Of a DNA stretch of 64,000 bases, positions 48,890-61,821 are shown piece by piece. The DNA lies in NCBI RefSeq assembly GCF_000960085.1, contig NZ_JYGT01000008.1, forward strand, positions 62,001-126,000. Direction: 5' to 3'. Position numbers and translations under genes: made by a program. Every line of letters starts with the position of its first letter. The stretch's first letter is position 1. The stretch comes from Streptococcus infantis. Lineage in GTDB: Bacteria > Bacillota > Bacilli > Lactobacillales > Streptococcaceae. The notes beneath the pieces are model-generated. The model was not told the DNA's origin. It did no database searches and worked only from the letters and a program-made list of their open reading frames with translations.

Positions 48890-49726
48890 TTAGGAATTAT
48901 AATAAATTAAGATAGCCCAGGCGTTTTCTCCGGTATGAGTTTGGATAATAGAACCAGTTTCTAGGACTGAAATTGGCTTTTCAACGTATGGTTGAAGCAC
49001 CGCTTTCATCTCATTTGCCCATTCGTTAGTACCAGCATATGAAATTCCAATCTCGGCAACTGAACGATGTGACAAAGTCTCTACTAGTTCATCCAACCAT
49101 TTTTTAAAAGTTTTTGCACCACGTCCCTTCACAATTGGTTGAAGTTCATTATCTTTCATTTGCATCACTACACGAATATTAAGCAGTGAGCTCAACAAAC
49201 CTGTTACACGACCAATACGTCCACCTTTAACAAGGTTTTCTAAAGTAGAAACACCGATATAAAGTTCTGTGTGATTTTTAACGTCTTCGACATGTGCTAA
49301 GATAGTTTCTAGATCTTTTCCTTCTTTAGCTAATCTAGCAGCTTCTACAACTTGAAACTTCAACGCTTGGTCTGTAAAAGAGCTATCTAAAACAGTGACA
49401 TCAGCCGATGAAAGACTTGCTCCTTGACGAGCTGCTTCTACCGTACCTGATAGAGCATAAGACATGTGAATCGCAAGAACCTGACTACCATCTTTGCCTA
49501 AGTCATCAAATATTTCTGCAAAGAGTCCTACAGGTGGTTGACTAGTCTTAGGAAGATTTTTACTTGCTTGCATCAAGCGAAGAAACTCACCTTCTTCAAG
49601 ATCTGCATCTGAATAGAGGACACTATCAATCATTACAGATAGAGGCACAACTGTAATATCTAGTTCTTTGACCACTTCTGGTTCAATGGTAACAGACGAA
49701 TCCGTTACAATTTTTACTTTTGTCAT
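48890..49726 (-). CDS. DegV family fatty-acid-binding protein
   Basis: A 278-residue DegV/FakB-type protein that holds a fatty acid for the FakA kinase, feeding exogenous fatty acids into phospholipid synthesis. Motifs are [10 protein letters not shown] at the start, PKTSQPPVG, and the Arg-Gly region [12 protein letters not shown] with LLNIRVV. Which fatty acid it prefers cannot be read. Its promoter is an extended -10 TGATATAAT (49780-49785). Confidence 0.9.
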   Translation of the reverse strand: MTKVKIVTDSSVTIEPEVVKELDITVVPLSVMIDSVLYSDADLEEGEFLRLMQASKNLPKTSQPPVGLFAEIFDDLGKDGSQVLAIHMSYALSGTVEAARQGASLSSADVTVLDSSFTDQALKFQVVEAARLAKEGKDLETILAHVEDVKNHTELYIGVSTLENLVKGGRIGRVTGLLSSLLNIRVVMQMKDNELQPIVKGRGAKTFKKWLDELVETLSHRSVAEIGISYAGTNEWANEMKAVLQPYVEKPISVLETGSIIQTHTGENAWAILIYYNS

Positions 49727-49868
49727 AATTCAAATCTTTCTATTTTCAAATTTTGTGATTATTCTACTTAACTATAACAATTATATCAAAAAATAACCAA
49801 AAATTCATACTGTTTCTATCTATTTTGATTGCTTATTCTTAATTTATTTTTTAGACGTGTTTGCAAAA

Positions 49869-49898
49869 AAATAACCGCCTGTTTAAAGGCGATTATTT
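49869..49898 (-). terminator. terminator of the permease-TPR operon
   Basis: AAATAATCGCC...GGCGGTTATTT with a T run on the minus strand. Confidence 0.85.
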
Positions 49899-49906
49899 CG
49901 AACATT

Positions 49907-51139
49907 TTAAATGAGATGATTATACAATTCTTGCATCTGAATATCATCTGGAACTAGGTCAAGATAGGCCTGAATGTATTCTGTTGCTTCTTCTAACTTC
50001 CCTAGTTCTCTTAATAAATAAATGTATTGTTCCAAGAACTCCGGATTATCCTTCAATTCTGTAGCAAGTTCCTTATAAAGCTCGTAAGCTGCTTCCAGTT
50101 CCTCGGTTTCTTGGTAGCTACGGGCAATCATCCATTTTGTTAAGAGATTTTCAGGTTCATGCGCTTCTAAGGCCAAAATATCTTCATATCTCTCTTGTTC
50201 TTGGTAGATGGTCGCTAAGCGCAATAAAATTTCTTCTTGATCTTCAGCATTCTCTTGTGCTTGCAAAAGATAAGCTTCGGCTTGTTCTGGTTGATGCAAT
50301 TCATAAGATAACTGAGATGCAAGGAGCAACAAACGGGTTTCAAAAGGATTTTTTAATAAGCCTTGTTGTGCTACTTTAAGAGCTGCTTCCGTTTGATGTT
50401 CCTTATGGAGTGCCTGGCTATAGCCATACTCATACCCTTCAAAATCTGGAGAAATGGTGTCTATTTGTTTAAAGTATAAGGCTGCTTTTTGGTAGTCCTC
50501 TTGGTCAAAATAGAGACTTGCCAGTTCATAGGCCGTTTGGTCGTCATATTCTAATTCCAAGGCTTTTTCAAGAAACTCAACAGCAGATTCGAATTTTCCA
50601 AGTCGTGCATATGCAAGGCCAATTCTCTGATAGGTTGAAATTCCAGTTTGGTCATAGATAGCACGATTATCTAATTGAGCATAGCCCTGAATAGCCTCTA
50701 AATCGTTTCCTAGTTCGCTATCTAGCTCTGCTAATCCAAATATCAAGAGAGGATCATCGGAGTAGCTACGAGCTTCTAAGAGCTTCTCACGCGCAACATC
50801 TGTCAATCCTTCCATCTGATATAAATCTGCTTTTAAGGCAAGAGCTGATACGTACCATTCACTTTCTGGACCAATCTTCTCTAAATAATCAAAAGCTTCT
50901 TCGATAAGTCCATCCTCACCAGCTATTGCAGCTAGATTGATGTAGACTTCTGGAAATTTCGGCGCTAATTTCTCATAGATTTGTGCTGCCTGTGGATAGA
51001 AGCCAATCCCTTCGAGATATGCAGCAAGTTCAAGAAGAACTTCATCTGAATCTTCATCTAGGGCTTTTTGGAAAAAAGATTCTGCTTTTGATAAATCTTG
51101 TTGCTCCAAGGCCTCGAGCATTTGTTGACTATTGTTCAC
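49907..51139 (-). CDS. TPR repeat protein
   Basis: A 410-residue acidic cytoplasmic protein made of about ten tetratricopeptide repeats (examples GLAYARLGKFESAVEFLEKAL and ASLYFDQEDYQKAALYFKQ, each read here in short stretches) with no other domain. It is probably a protein-interaction scaffold. The start is GTG at 51139 within the end of the permease gene (11-base overlap), with GGAG/GAAGG upstream. No signal peptide. Partner unknown. Confidence 0.82.
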   Translation of the reverse strand: MNNSQQMLEALEQQDLSKAESFFQKALDEDSDEVLLELAAYLEGIGFYPQAAQIYEKLAPKFPEVYINLAAIAGEDGLIEEAFDYLEKIGPESEWYVSALALKADLYQMEGLTDVAREKLLEARSYSDDPLLIFGLAELDSELGNDLEAIQGYAQLDNRAIYDQTGISTYQRIGLAYARLGKFESAVEFLEKALELEYDDQTAYELASLYFDQEDYQKAALYFKQIDTISPDFEGYEYGYSQALHKEHQTEAALKVAQQGLLKNPFETRLLLLASQLSYELHQPEQAEAYLLQAQENAEDQEEILLRLATIYQEQERYEDILALEAHEPENLLTKWMIARSYQETEELEAAYELYKELATELKDNPEFLEQYIYLLRELGKLEEATEYIQAYLDLVPDDIQMQELYNHLI

Positions 51140-52292
51140 CTTCAGTCTCCTCTACTGGTTCATAAAGTCCACTAACTCCTTTATACCAATCAAATATTGC
51201 TGAGATGACTACTTTTGCGGAAGCGTAGATTGGAATACCTAGCAATACACCCCAAATACCAAACATGGATCCTGAAGTCAACAGCACAAAAAGAATGGTA
51301 ATTGGGTGAATATTTAATTGACTACCCAAAATCAGTGGTGAAACAAAACGACCTTCAATGGTTTGCTCTACAATAAAGACAATAATAACTTTTAAGAGCA
51401 TTACCGGACCAGCAATCAGCCCCAATACTAGAGCAGGAAGCATCGCAAGGAAACTACCAAGATAAGGCACAAGGTTCAAAACACCTGCAGTAACACCGAG
51501 CGCTACTGCATATCGAAGCCCAATTATCTTAAAGAAGATAATAAACATGATAGCTACGATTACAGCGACCGTAATTTGTCCTCTAACGTAGTTAGCAAGT
51601 TGTTGGTTCACATCTGATAGAACCTTACCTACTGGTTCTCTTAATTTATTTGGTAAAAAGTGAGTGATATAATCTCTCAACCCTTTCCCATCTCTAAGGA
51701 GATAAAAGAGCATAAATGGCATGATAATCAAAGCGACGATTACTTGAGAAGTTCCACTAATAATAGCACTCACCCAGTTAACAGCTTTGGAAGAGATATT
51801 ACTTGCCCATGCAGTTGCCTGAGTTGAAAATTGCGCTAAAACCTGTTCCAGTTGAGGTCTAAAGTCATCTGGCAAACGCTTGGTTACAAGATCATCAATC
51901 ACTCTGTCAGCATCTTCTATATAACTTGGCACATTTTGCGCAAAAATGACAACTTGACGTTGAAGGTTTGGAATCGCAACAGCTAGACCAATAATCAAGA
52001 GTACGGCAATAATGACGAAGATAATACTAATGGCTAAGACGCGGTTAATCTTGTACTTCTCCATCAAATCTACTAGTGGATTCAAGAGGTAGAAAAGTAG
52101 TCCCGATAAAATAACTGGCAACATGACTACTGATAAAAAGTCGATAACAGGGATAAATAAGAAGCTGATTTTACTGAGAATAAAAATATTCAGACCTAGT
52201 AACAAGGCTACCAAAAATACAGTAACAGCCTTATTATCTAAAAACCATTTAAAAAACCAAGATAAGGTAAAGTGTTTCTCTTTTTGTTCCAT
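51129..52292 (-). CDS. AI-2E family permease (YtvI/PerM-like)
   Basis: A 387-residue membrane protein with about eight hydrophobic segments and the family region PYLGSFLAMLPAL near the C-terminal third, then QTIEGRFVSPLI. The AI-2 exporter family name comes from E. coli TqsA; many members transport ions or other solutes, so substrate is open. The promoter -10 TATAAT (52319-52324) precedes an AAAGGAAAGG site. It is first of a two-gene operon with the TPR protein. Confidence 0.87.
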   Translation of the reverse strand: MEQKEKHFTLSWFFKWFLDNKAVTVFLVALLLGLNIFILSKISFLFIPVIDFLSVVMLPVILSGLLFYLLNPLVDLMEKYKINRVLAISIIFVIIAVLLIIGLAVAIPNLQRQVVIFAQNVPSYIEDADRVIDDLVTKRLPDDFRPQLEQVLAQFSTQATAWASNISSKAVNWVSAIISGTSQVIVALIIMPFMLFYLLRDGKGLRDYITHFLPNKLREPVGKVLSDVNQQLANYVRGQITVAVIVAIMFIIFFKIIGLRYAVALGVTAGVLNLVPYLGSFLAMLPALVLGLIAGPVMLLKVIIVFIVEQTIEGRFVSPLILGSQLNIHPITILFVLLTSGSMFGIWGVLLGIPIYASAKVVISAIFDWYKGVSGLYEPVEETEGEQ

Positions 52293-52446
52293 TTTTTCTT
52301 CCTTTCCTTTGTCCTAACATTATACCATGTTTTAAGAAAAATAAGGGTTTTTTATAGTGTTTTAAAAAAGGTTAAATTTAGCTTTTTGGCAAGAGTACAG
52401 GACTGTTTTATGATTTAGAATTTTCATCTAGTAGACCTTTTTATGT

Positions 52447-52452
52447 TATAAT
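52447..52452 (+). promoter_or_regulatory. lactonase promoter (extended -10)
   Basis: TGTTATAAT 29 bases upstream of the ATG at 52481; no strong -35. Confidence 0.55.
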
Positions 52453-52480
52453 TGTAGTATATTTTTCTAGAGGTATGAAT

Positions 52481-53494
52481 ATGAAAGAAACAGTCTATTT
52501 TGGAACTTATACACGCCGTATTTCCCAAGGGATTTACAAGGCTGATTTTGATACAGAAACAGGCAAACTCTCAAATCTAGAGCTCTTTGCAGCAGAACCA
52601 AGTCCAACCTATTTAGCCTTTGATCAAGACCAGCATTTATACACGGTTGGAAGCCATGATGGCAAAGGGGGAATTGCGGCATACAAAACTGATGGTAGTC
52701 TTCTTAACCATGTTGTTGAAGAGGGGGCTCCTCACTGCTATGTTGCAGTTGATGAGAAACGAGGGCTAGTCTATGGCGCTAACTACCATAAAGGTCAAGT
52801 TCTAGTTTATAAACGTAAAGAAGATGGCAGTCTTGAATTGGCAGACAAAGTTCAACACACGGGCAATGGTCCACATGAAAACCAAACTTCTCCTCACGTA
52901 CACTACACAGATTTAACACCAGACCAATATTTAGTAACTTGTGACTTAGGTACTGATGAAGTTATCACTTATGATGTCGATGCAGAAGGAAAGATAAGTC
53001 CATTAGCTACCTACAACTGTACTCCTGGTGCAGGTGCTCGTCACCTTGTTTTCCACCACCACTACAAGATTGCTTATCTCATCTGTGAACTCAATAGTAC
53101 GATTGAAGTATTGATTTACGATGGTGTTGGAGAATTTGAACAAATGCAGGTCATCTCAACCCTACCAGACGACTATAATGGATTCAATGGTACTGCTGCT
53201 ATTCGTCTCTCTAAAGATGGCAAATACCTCTATGCTTCGAACCGCGGACATGATTCTATCGCAGTATATAGTATTTTAGCGGATGGAAGTTTAGGGTTAT
53301 TAGAGATTGTTCCAACGCATGGGAAAAATCCACGTGATTTTGATTTGTCACCAGACCAAGAGTTCCTCATCGCAGTTCACCAAGATTCAGATAATGCAAC
53401 TGTCTTTAAGCGTAATCCTGAAACTGGTCGACTTGCAGAACTTTCGAATGACTTTCATGTACCTGAAGCGGTCTGCATTAGTTTTCATCACTAA
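52481..53494 (+). CDS. lactonase-family seven-bladed propeller (6-phosphogluconolactonase-like)
   Basis: A 337-residue cytoplasmic beta-propeller of the YkgB/Pgl lactonase family. Markers are YFGTYTRRISQGIY, PSPTYLAF, HCYVAVDEKRGLVYGANYH, GAGARHLVFH, LYASNRGHDSIAVY and GKNPRDFDLSPD. It probably hydrolyses 6-phosphogluconolactone or a related lactone. The ATG at 52481 is preferred over one six bases earlier, which abuts the GAGGT ribosome site. Single gene. Confidence 0.85.
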   Translation: MKETVYFGTYTRRISQGIYKADFDTETGKLSNLELFAAEPSPTYLAFDQDQHLYTVGSHDGKGGIAAYKTDGSLLNHVVEEGAPHCYVAVDEKRGLVYGANYHKGQVLVYKRKEDGSLELADKVQHTGNGPHENQTSPHVHYTDLTPDQYLVTCDLGTDEVITYDVDAEGKISPLATYNCTPGAGARHLVFHHHYKIAYLICELNSTIEVLIYDGVGEFEQMQVISTLPDDYNGFNGTAAIRLSKDGKYLYASNRGHDSIAVYSILADGSLGLLEIVPTHGKNPRDFDLSPDQEFLIAVHQDSDNATVFKRNPETGRLAELSNDFHVPEAVCISFHH

Positions 53495-53497
53495 CAA

Positions 53498-53530
53498 AAA
53501 AAGAACTTGAATAAAGATCAAGTTCTTTTT
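53498..53530. terminator. bidirectional terminator
   Basis: AAAAAGAACTTG...CAAGTTCTTTTT between the convergent lactonase and atp operon transcripts. Confidence 0.9.
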
Positions 53531-53534
53531 TATT

Positions 53535-53954
53535 TTATAATTTATTTCCGACATTGATACGGTTAATGGCACGTTGCAATGCAATCTTAGCACGACGTTC
53601 TTGGTCAATCAAATGTTTATCTTGTGCTTCTTCGATTTCACGTTCTGCACGAAGTTTCGCACGTTCTGCACGGCTAACATCGATATCACGAGCGCGTTCA
53701 GCTGAGTCAGCAACGATAGTTATGACATCATTAGCAATCTCAATGATTCCTCCGTTTACTGCTATCCAGTTTACATGAGAATCATCATCAACACGTTTGA
53801 CTTTAACTTCATCAACTGCTAATACCGCAATCATATTTTGATGTCGTGGCAAGATCCCCATCTCACCATCCAGAGTTCGAACCGATACAAAGCTGGCATG
53901 GTGATCATAGACGAGGCCATCTGGTGTCACGATCTGGACAGTTAACTGAGCCAT
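53535..53954 (-). CDS. atpC: ATP synthase F1 epsilon subunit
   Basis: Central-stalk subunit that couples and inhibits F1. The 139-residue protein has the N-terminal beta barrel ([21 protein letters not shown]) and the C-terminal helical hairpin ([16 protein letters not shown]). It is last in atpEBFHAGDC, ten bases after atpD. Confidence 0.97.
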   Translation of the reverse strand: MAQLTVQIVTPDGLVYDHHASFVSVRTLDGEMGILPRHQNMIAVLAVDEVKVKRVDDDSHVNWIAVNGGIIEIANDVITIVADSAERARDIDVSRAERAKLRAEREIEEAQDKHLIDQERRAKIALQRAINRINVGNKL

Positions 53955-53964
53955 AGGTCACCTC

Positions 53965-55452
<1,488 letters not shown>

Positions 55453-56331
55453 TTATTCTAAAGCGCTAGCTCCTGCCACGATTTCTGTGATTTCTTGTGT
55501 AATCGCCGCCTGTCTGGCACGGTTATACTGAATGGTCAAATCATTAATCACTTTTTTAGCATTATCAGTCGCTGTTTGCATGGCTGTCATACCAGCAGCA
55601 TTTTCAGCTGTCTTGGCATCAATAATAGCACCATAAATCATACTTTCAGCAAATTGTGGTAGTAATTGATCCAAGATTTCTTCACGACTTGTTTCAAGAT
55701 CAAAGGTCAAGCTATAGTTCTCATCCGCTTCATTTGGATCCAAGTCCACAATAGGAAGCATCTGTTCTACACGCATTTGACTTGTCAGTGTATTAACGTG
55801 GTGGTTGTAGCAAACATAGAGCTCATCAAAAAGTTCGTTTTGATACATTTCAATCGTTTTTGTAATAATCTTACGAACTTCATCAAAGCTTGGTTGGTTT
55901 GCAAGTCCACGCAATTCATAGATTGGTTGAATACCGCGTGATTTGAAGAAATCGGCTCCCATACCACCGATACAGATAACTTCAAAATCATCACCTGACG
56001 GATGGTATTCTTGCTGAAGTTCCATGACTGCTTTTAAGATTGAAGAATTATATCCTCCAACAAGACCACGGTCAGATGTAATGACGATATAACCTGTTTT
56101 CTTGACAGGGCGACTGATCAACATAGGGTTCGTTGATCCGCCTGCGCCATCTCCGTGGAGGATATCTGTAACTAGTTTACGCACTTTTTGTGCATACACT
56201 TGGAAGTTACGAGCTGCTTCTTCAGAACGACCTAACTTAGCTGCAGAAACCATCTGCATAGCGTTGGTAATTTGACTAGTATTTTTTGTTGAGGCGATTT
56301 TTGTTTTAATATCATTTAGAGATACTGCCAT
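55453..56331 (-). CDS. atpG: ATP synthase F1 gamma subunit
   Basis: Rotor shaft. The 292-residue protein has the two terminal helices ([20 protein letters not shown] at the start; [17 protein letters not shown] at the end) and the conserved [10 protein letters not shown]. It follows atpA by 15 bases. Confidence 0.97.
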   Translation of the reverse strand: MAVSLNDIKTKIASTKNTSQITNAMQMVSAAKLGRSEEAARNFQVYAQKVRKLVTDILHGDGAGGSTNPMLISRPVKKTGYIVITSDRGLVGGYNSSILKAVMELQQEYHPSGDDFEVICIGGMGADFFKSRGIQPIYELRGLANQPSFDEVRKIITKTIEMYQNELFDELYVCYNHHVNTLTSQMRVEQMLPIVDLDPNEADENYSLTFDLETSREEILDQLLPQFAESMIYGAIIDAKTAENAAGMTAMQTATDNAKKVINDLTIQYNRARQAAITQEITEIVAGASALE

Positions 56332-56346
56332 CTGACACCTCTATTC

Positions 56347-58402
<2,056 letters not shown>

Positions 58403-58403
<1 letters not shown>

Positions 58404-58897
58404 TAAGCTTCTCCTAGCTGATCGATATACTGATCAATGAGTTCTTTGTGGGCATGACCATCAAGGTTTTGTGAGATAATTTTTCCAGCTAGACTAACTG
58501 TCAAATCTGCTACCTCACCTTTAACGCTTTGTAAAGCCTCTGCTTTATTTTGCTCAATTTCTTGGTTAGCTTTGTCTTTCAAGCGACCAGCTTCTAGCTT
58601 AGCTTCAGCCAGAATATCTGATTTGCTCTTTTCAGCTGTCTCCTTAGCATTTTCGATGATAGTTTTAGCTTCGCTTCGGCTACCTGTTAATTCGTCTTCA
58701 CGTTTTTGTGCAAGAGTTTCTGCTTTTTGACGAGCTTGTTCAGCACCATCAATATCAGCAGCAATCTTTTCTGCGCGTTCTTCGAAGACACTTGTCAAGT
58801 TTGACCATGCGTATTTTTTGACTAAGACGATCAAAAGGATAAAAGAGCCAGCAATTAAAATAAAGTTACCAATCAATTCACCTACTGTTACGTGCAT
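58403..58897 (-). CDS. atpF: ATP synthase Fo b subunit
   Basis: Peripheral stalk. The 164-residue protein has one N-terminal membrane segment ([19 protein letters not shown], about residues 8-26) and a long charged helix rich in Ala, Glu and Lys. Two adjacent ATGs follow GGAGTAA; the second (58897) fits the family start MHVTVGEL. Confidence 0.96.
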
Positions 58898-58910
58898 CAT
58901 TTACTCCTTT

Positions 58911-59624
58911 CTACTCTTCATCATTAATTTTATTTCCTAGGTACATAGAGGATAATAGTGTAAAGACATAGGCTTGTACACAAGAAATGAACACGGAAAA
59001 TGCAGTCCAAACTAAGTTTGCCCCAAATGCGACTGGATACCAAAAAATAGCCTGATGTGAAAGTAAGAGAAGCAAGCTTATCATTACTTCACCTGCAAAG
59101 ATATTCCCAAAAATCCGCAAAGCAAGAGAAAGGAAATTCGTGAATTCTTCAAGTAGATTCATCGGTGTCATAAATGCAGGAGTTACAAAACCTTTTAGGT
59201 ATTGTTTAATCCCACGACGACGAATCCCCTCAATGTGTGCCATCACAATAATACAGAACGACAAGACAAGGTCAAATGAAAGATTTGCAGTTGGCGATGT
59301 CCAAAGGTTTGTCCCATCTGTAGTTTGAAGTTTTGCCATCAAACCAAGATTATTTGCGATGACCATAAAAAGAAACAAACACAAGTAAAAGAGTGAGTAA
59401 TCTTTCATGTACCGTGAACCAACGTTAGGTTCTGTAAATCCGACTACAAAGTCATAGAGATACTCTAGTACATTTTGCTTTCCTTTGGGTTTCACAGTCA
59501 TATTACGACTTGCCCAATAGATAAAGCCAAAAATCAGTGCCACAGACAACAAAGTCATTGCTGTCAAGGTTAAATCAAAGGTAACAGGACCAATATTGAT
59601 GGTTGGATTGATACTTTCTTCCAT
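58911..59624 (-). CDS. atpB: ATP synthase Fo a subunit
   Basis: Proton channel. The 237-residue membrane protein has the essential Arg in the helix [13 protein letters not shown] and the C-terminal segment with [17 protein letters not shown]. It lies ten bases before atpF. Confidence 0.96.
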   Translation of the reverse strand: MEESINPTINIGPVTFDLTLTAMTLLSVALIFGFIYWASRNMTVKPKGKQNVLEYLYDFVVGFTEPNVGSRYMKDYSLFYLCLFLFMVIANNLGLMAKLQTTDGTNLWTSPTANLSFDLVLSFCIIVMAHIEGIRRRGIKQYLKGFVTPAFMTPMNLLEEFTNFLSLALRIFGNIFAGEVMISLLLLLSHQAIFWYPVAFGANLVWTAFSVFISCVQAYVFTLLSSMYLGNKINDEE

Positions 59625-59658
59625 CTAGAATCCTCCCTTTTCCATTTTATACTTCTCT

Positions 59659-59859
59659 TTATTTGATGATAAATGAAAATACGAGAGTTATGAAGAAAGT
59701 TCCTTCAATAAAGGCAACCCCCAAGATCATCAAACTACGCAATTGTGGAATGATATCTGGTTGGCGCGCTGCAGATTTGAACAAACCGTTCATCAAAAAT
59801 CCTTCTGCAAGAGATACACCCATACAGGCAAGACATAGACCGAAAAATGTTAAATTCAT
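59659..59859 (-). CDS. atpE: ATP synthase Fo c subunit
   Basis: Proteolipid ring subunit. The 66-residue hairpin has two membrane segments, a polar loop with ARQPD, and the proton-carrying Glu52 in [10 protein letters not shown]. First gene of the operon, AAAGGAGAA site. Several positions differ from the pneumococcal c subunit as I remember it, although Gly14, Gly20, Val48 and Ala49, sites of optochin-resistance changes, have the susceptible residues. Confidence 0.97.
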   Translation of the reverse strand: MNLTFFGLCLACMGVSLAEGFLMNGLFKSAARQPDIIPQLRSLMILGVAFIEGTFFITLVFSFIIK

Positions 59860-59895
59860 GACGAATTCTCCTTTTTTAAATAAATTTACTTCCCT

Positions 59896-59924
59896 AGTTT
59901 AGTCCTAAAATTTGCTTTTGTCAA
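59896..59924 (-). promoter_or_regulatory. atp operon promoter
   Basis: TTGACA (59919-59924), 17-base spacer, TAAACT (59896-59901) on the minus strand, 37 bases upstream of the atpE ATG. Confidence 0.8.
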
Positions 59925-59938
59925 CTTTTTACTAGCAT

Positions 59939-59952
59939 TGAAAGCGTTTCTA
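59939..59952 (-). promoter_or_regulatory. cre-like site upstream of the atp promoter
   Basis: The minus strand reads TAGAAACGCTTTCA, matching TGWAANCGNTNWCA at 12 of 14 positions. It lies 14 bases upstream of the -35, a position more typical of activation than of repression. Confidence 0.4.
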
Positions 59953-60051
59953 ATCATTTATTTCTAATTTTGCGATTTTCATGACCTTTATATAGAAAAT
60001 TTTAAGGACTTTTCATATCATTTTCCTTTCCTTTCACATTTTTCTGAAAGC

Positions 60052-60081
60052 AAAAATCCAGGTTTTACAACCTGGATTTTT
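60052..60081 (-). terminator. terminator after the CHY zinc-finger gene
   Basis: AAAAATCCAGG-TTGTAAAA-CCTGGATTTTT on the minus strand, with the T run. Confidence 0.9.
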
Positions 60082-60086
60082 TGTCC

Positions 60087-60398
60087 TTATTTAAAATAAT
60101 AGGAATGGTGACTCTGACAAGCTGGATTAAATGCAGCATTACAATATGCACAGCTACTTTTCTTTGAATATTCCTCATAAGTTAAGGTTTTCTTACAGGA
60201 ACCACATAAGATAGGTCTGTCCTCTTTTAGCCTTAAAGGATAGGGAGAAAATACGTGCGACTCTAGTTCATTATGACACTGATAACAGGCGTAGTATTTT
60301 TGACACTCATAGCATTGAAGTGCTACGATATCTTTATCAGTATGGTAATGAACACATCTGCTTTCATCATCTACCAGTAATCCCTGAGCTTGAACCAT
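60087..60398 (-). CDS. CHY zinc-finger protein
   Basis: A 103-residue protein with many Cys and His: RCVHYHTDKDIVALQCYEC, YYACYQCHNEL, LCGSCKKTLTYEEY and CAYCNAAFNPACQSHH. This is the CHY-type finger, predicted to bind three zinc ions. In bacteria its role is unknown. It follows the U32 gene by 13 bases and is probably cotranscribed. Confidence 0.85.
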   Translation of the reverse strand: MVQAQGLLVDDESRCVHYHTDKDIVALQCYECQKYYACYQCHNELESHVFSPYPLRLKEDRPILCGSCKKTLTYEEYSKKSSCAYCNAAFNPACQSHHSYYFK

Positions 60399-60411
60399 GT
60401 TTTTTCCTTAT

Positions 60412-61698
60412 CTAGGCACGAACAGTAACGCTTGTTCCATCTTCTTTATAGAGATTAATCAGACCTTCTTTCAAAGCACGGACCATATCACCTGCTTGTA
60501 CTGGTTGAGGAACCTTGATGGTCAAGAGTTCCATTGGGTTTGGTGCACGGTCGATTTTATTTCCTTTTGAGTCATGAAGGTCTTCGATGTAGGTTTCAAA
60601 ATGACGGAAACCTGGACCGTAAAACTCAACTTGGTCACCTTCGTTGATAACGTTACGTTGGCGAATAGTTGCTGTTTGTGTCGCATCATCATAAGCTACT
60701 ACTTCAGCAACAAACTTGTATTCTGGAATCTTACGACGAGCACCAAACAATTGTTCATTTTCAGTTGGTGTTCCATAGTAGAAACCTGTAGCCAATTCAC
60801 GTTGGGCAACCTTCCACATTTCATCAATCAAGTCTTGCTTGATTGCTTCAAACTTTTCAGGGCTCTCAAGGTAAGCATCGACTGCAGCTTTGTAGCAGTT
60901 TGTTACTGTTGAAACGTAATGAATAGACTTCATACGACCTTCAATCTTCAAACTGTCAACGCCATTTTCAATCATATCTGGAATATGGTCAATCATAGAC
61001 ATATCAACCGCAGACATGGAGAACTCTTCAGGAATTTCTCCCTTAAGACTCTTACGCTCTTTACCAAATGGCATATCGTAAAGATCATATTTCCAACGGC
61101 AAGATTGTGAACATCCACCACGGTTGGCATCGCGCATACTCATATGGTTTGAAAGAGTACAACGACCAGAGTATGAGATACACATAGCTCCATGAACGAA
61201 AGCTTCAATCTCAACATCTGTACGTTTGCGGATTTCTGCCAACTCTTCCATAGAAACCTCACGCGCCAACACGACACGAGTTAATCCAAGTTCTTTCCAG
61301 AATTCAAGAGTTTCATAGTTGGTCGCACTAGCTTGTGTCGAAAGGTGGATTTCAAGACCTGGTGCTTCAGTTGCCGCAATCATAATCAAGGCTGGATCTG
61401 ATACGATGACCGCTGCAATTCCGATATCACGCAATTTACGGAACCATTCTCCAGCACCTTCTTCATTTCCCTCGTGCATAACCATATTAGCCGCTACATA
61501 AACCTTAGCGCCATACTTAGCCGCAAACTGTACTCCTTCTTCCATTTGTTCGAAAGTAAAGTTACCAGCACGGCTACGTAGACCATAGGCCTGACCACCG
61601 ATAAAGACAGCATCTGCACCGTATTGAACAGCTACTTTTAGTTTTTCAAGAGTTCCTGCAGGTGATAAAACCTCAGGACGTTTCAAAGTTTTTGTCAT
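60412..61698 (-). CDS. trhP: U32 family tRNA hydroxylation protein (TrhP/YrrO-like)
   Basis: Annotated historically as a U32 peptidase. Homologues (E. coli TrhP/YegQ, B. subtilis YrrO) are needed for 5-hydroxyuridine at tRNA position 34. The 428-residue protein has the N-terminal barrel start PEVLSPAGTLEKLK and four conserved Cys that would hold an iron-sulfur cluster (MCISYSGRC, GGCSQSCRW plus a later Cys). The ATG at 61698 fits the family start; the earlier codon lacks a ribosome site. Only one U32 gene is seen here. Confidence 0.88.
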   Translation of the reverse strand: MTKTLKRPEVLSPAGTLEKLKVAVQYGADAVFIGGQAYGLRSRAGNFTFEQMEEGVQFAAKYGAKVYVAANMVMHEGNEEGAGEWFRKLRDIGIAAVIVSDPALIMIAATEAPGLEIHLSTQASATNYETLEFWKELGLTRVVLAREVSMEELAEIRKRTDVEIEAFVHGAMCISYSGRCTLSNHMSMRDANRGGCSQSCRWKYDLYDMPFGKERKSLKGEIPEEFSMSAVDMSMIDHIPDMIENGVDSLKIEGRMKSIHYVSTVTNCYKAAVDAYLESPEKFEAIKQDLIDEMWKVAQRELATGFYYGTPTENEQLFGARRKIPEYKFVAEVVAYDDATQTATIRQRNVINEGDQVEFYGPGFRHFETYIEDLHDSKGNKIDRAPNPMELLTIKVPQPVQAGDMVRALKEGLINLYKEDGTSVTVRA

Positions 61699-61821
61699 GT
61701 TTTCTCCTATTTGCAATATAAAAGTTTGACACTAATCTTTACCATTTTATAGCAAAAAGGTTCTAAAATCAAGTTTTGATTGATTGTTTAGACAATTTTA
61801 ATGTTATTCTCGTTCATGAGT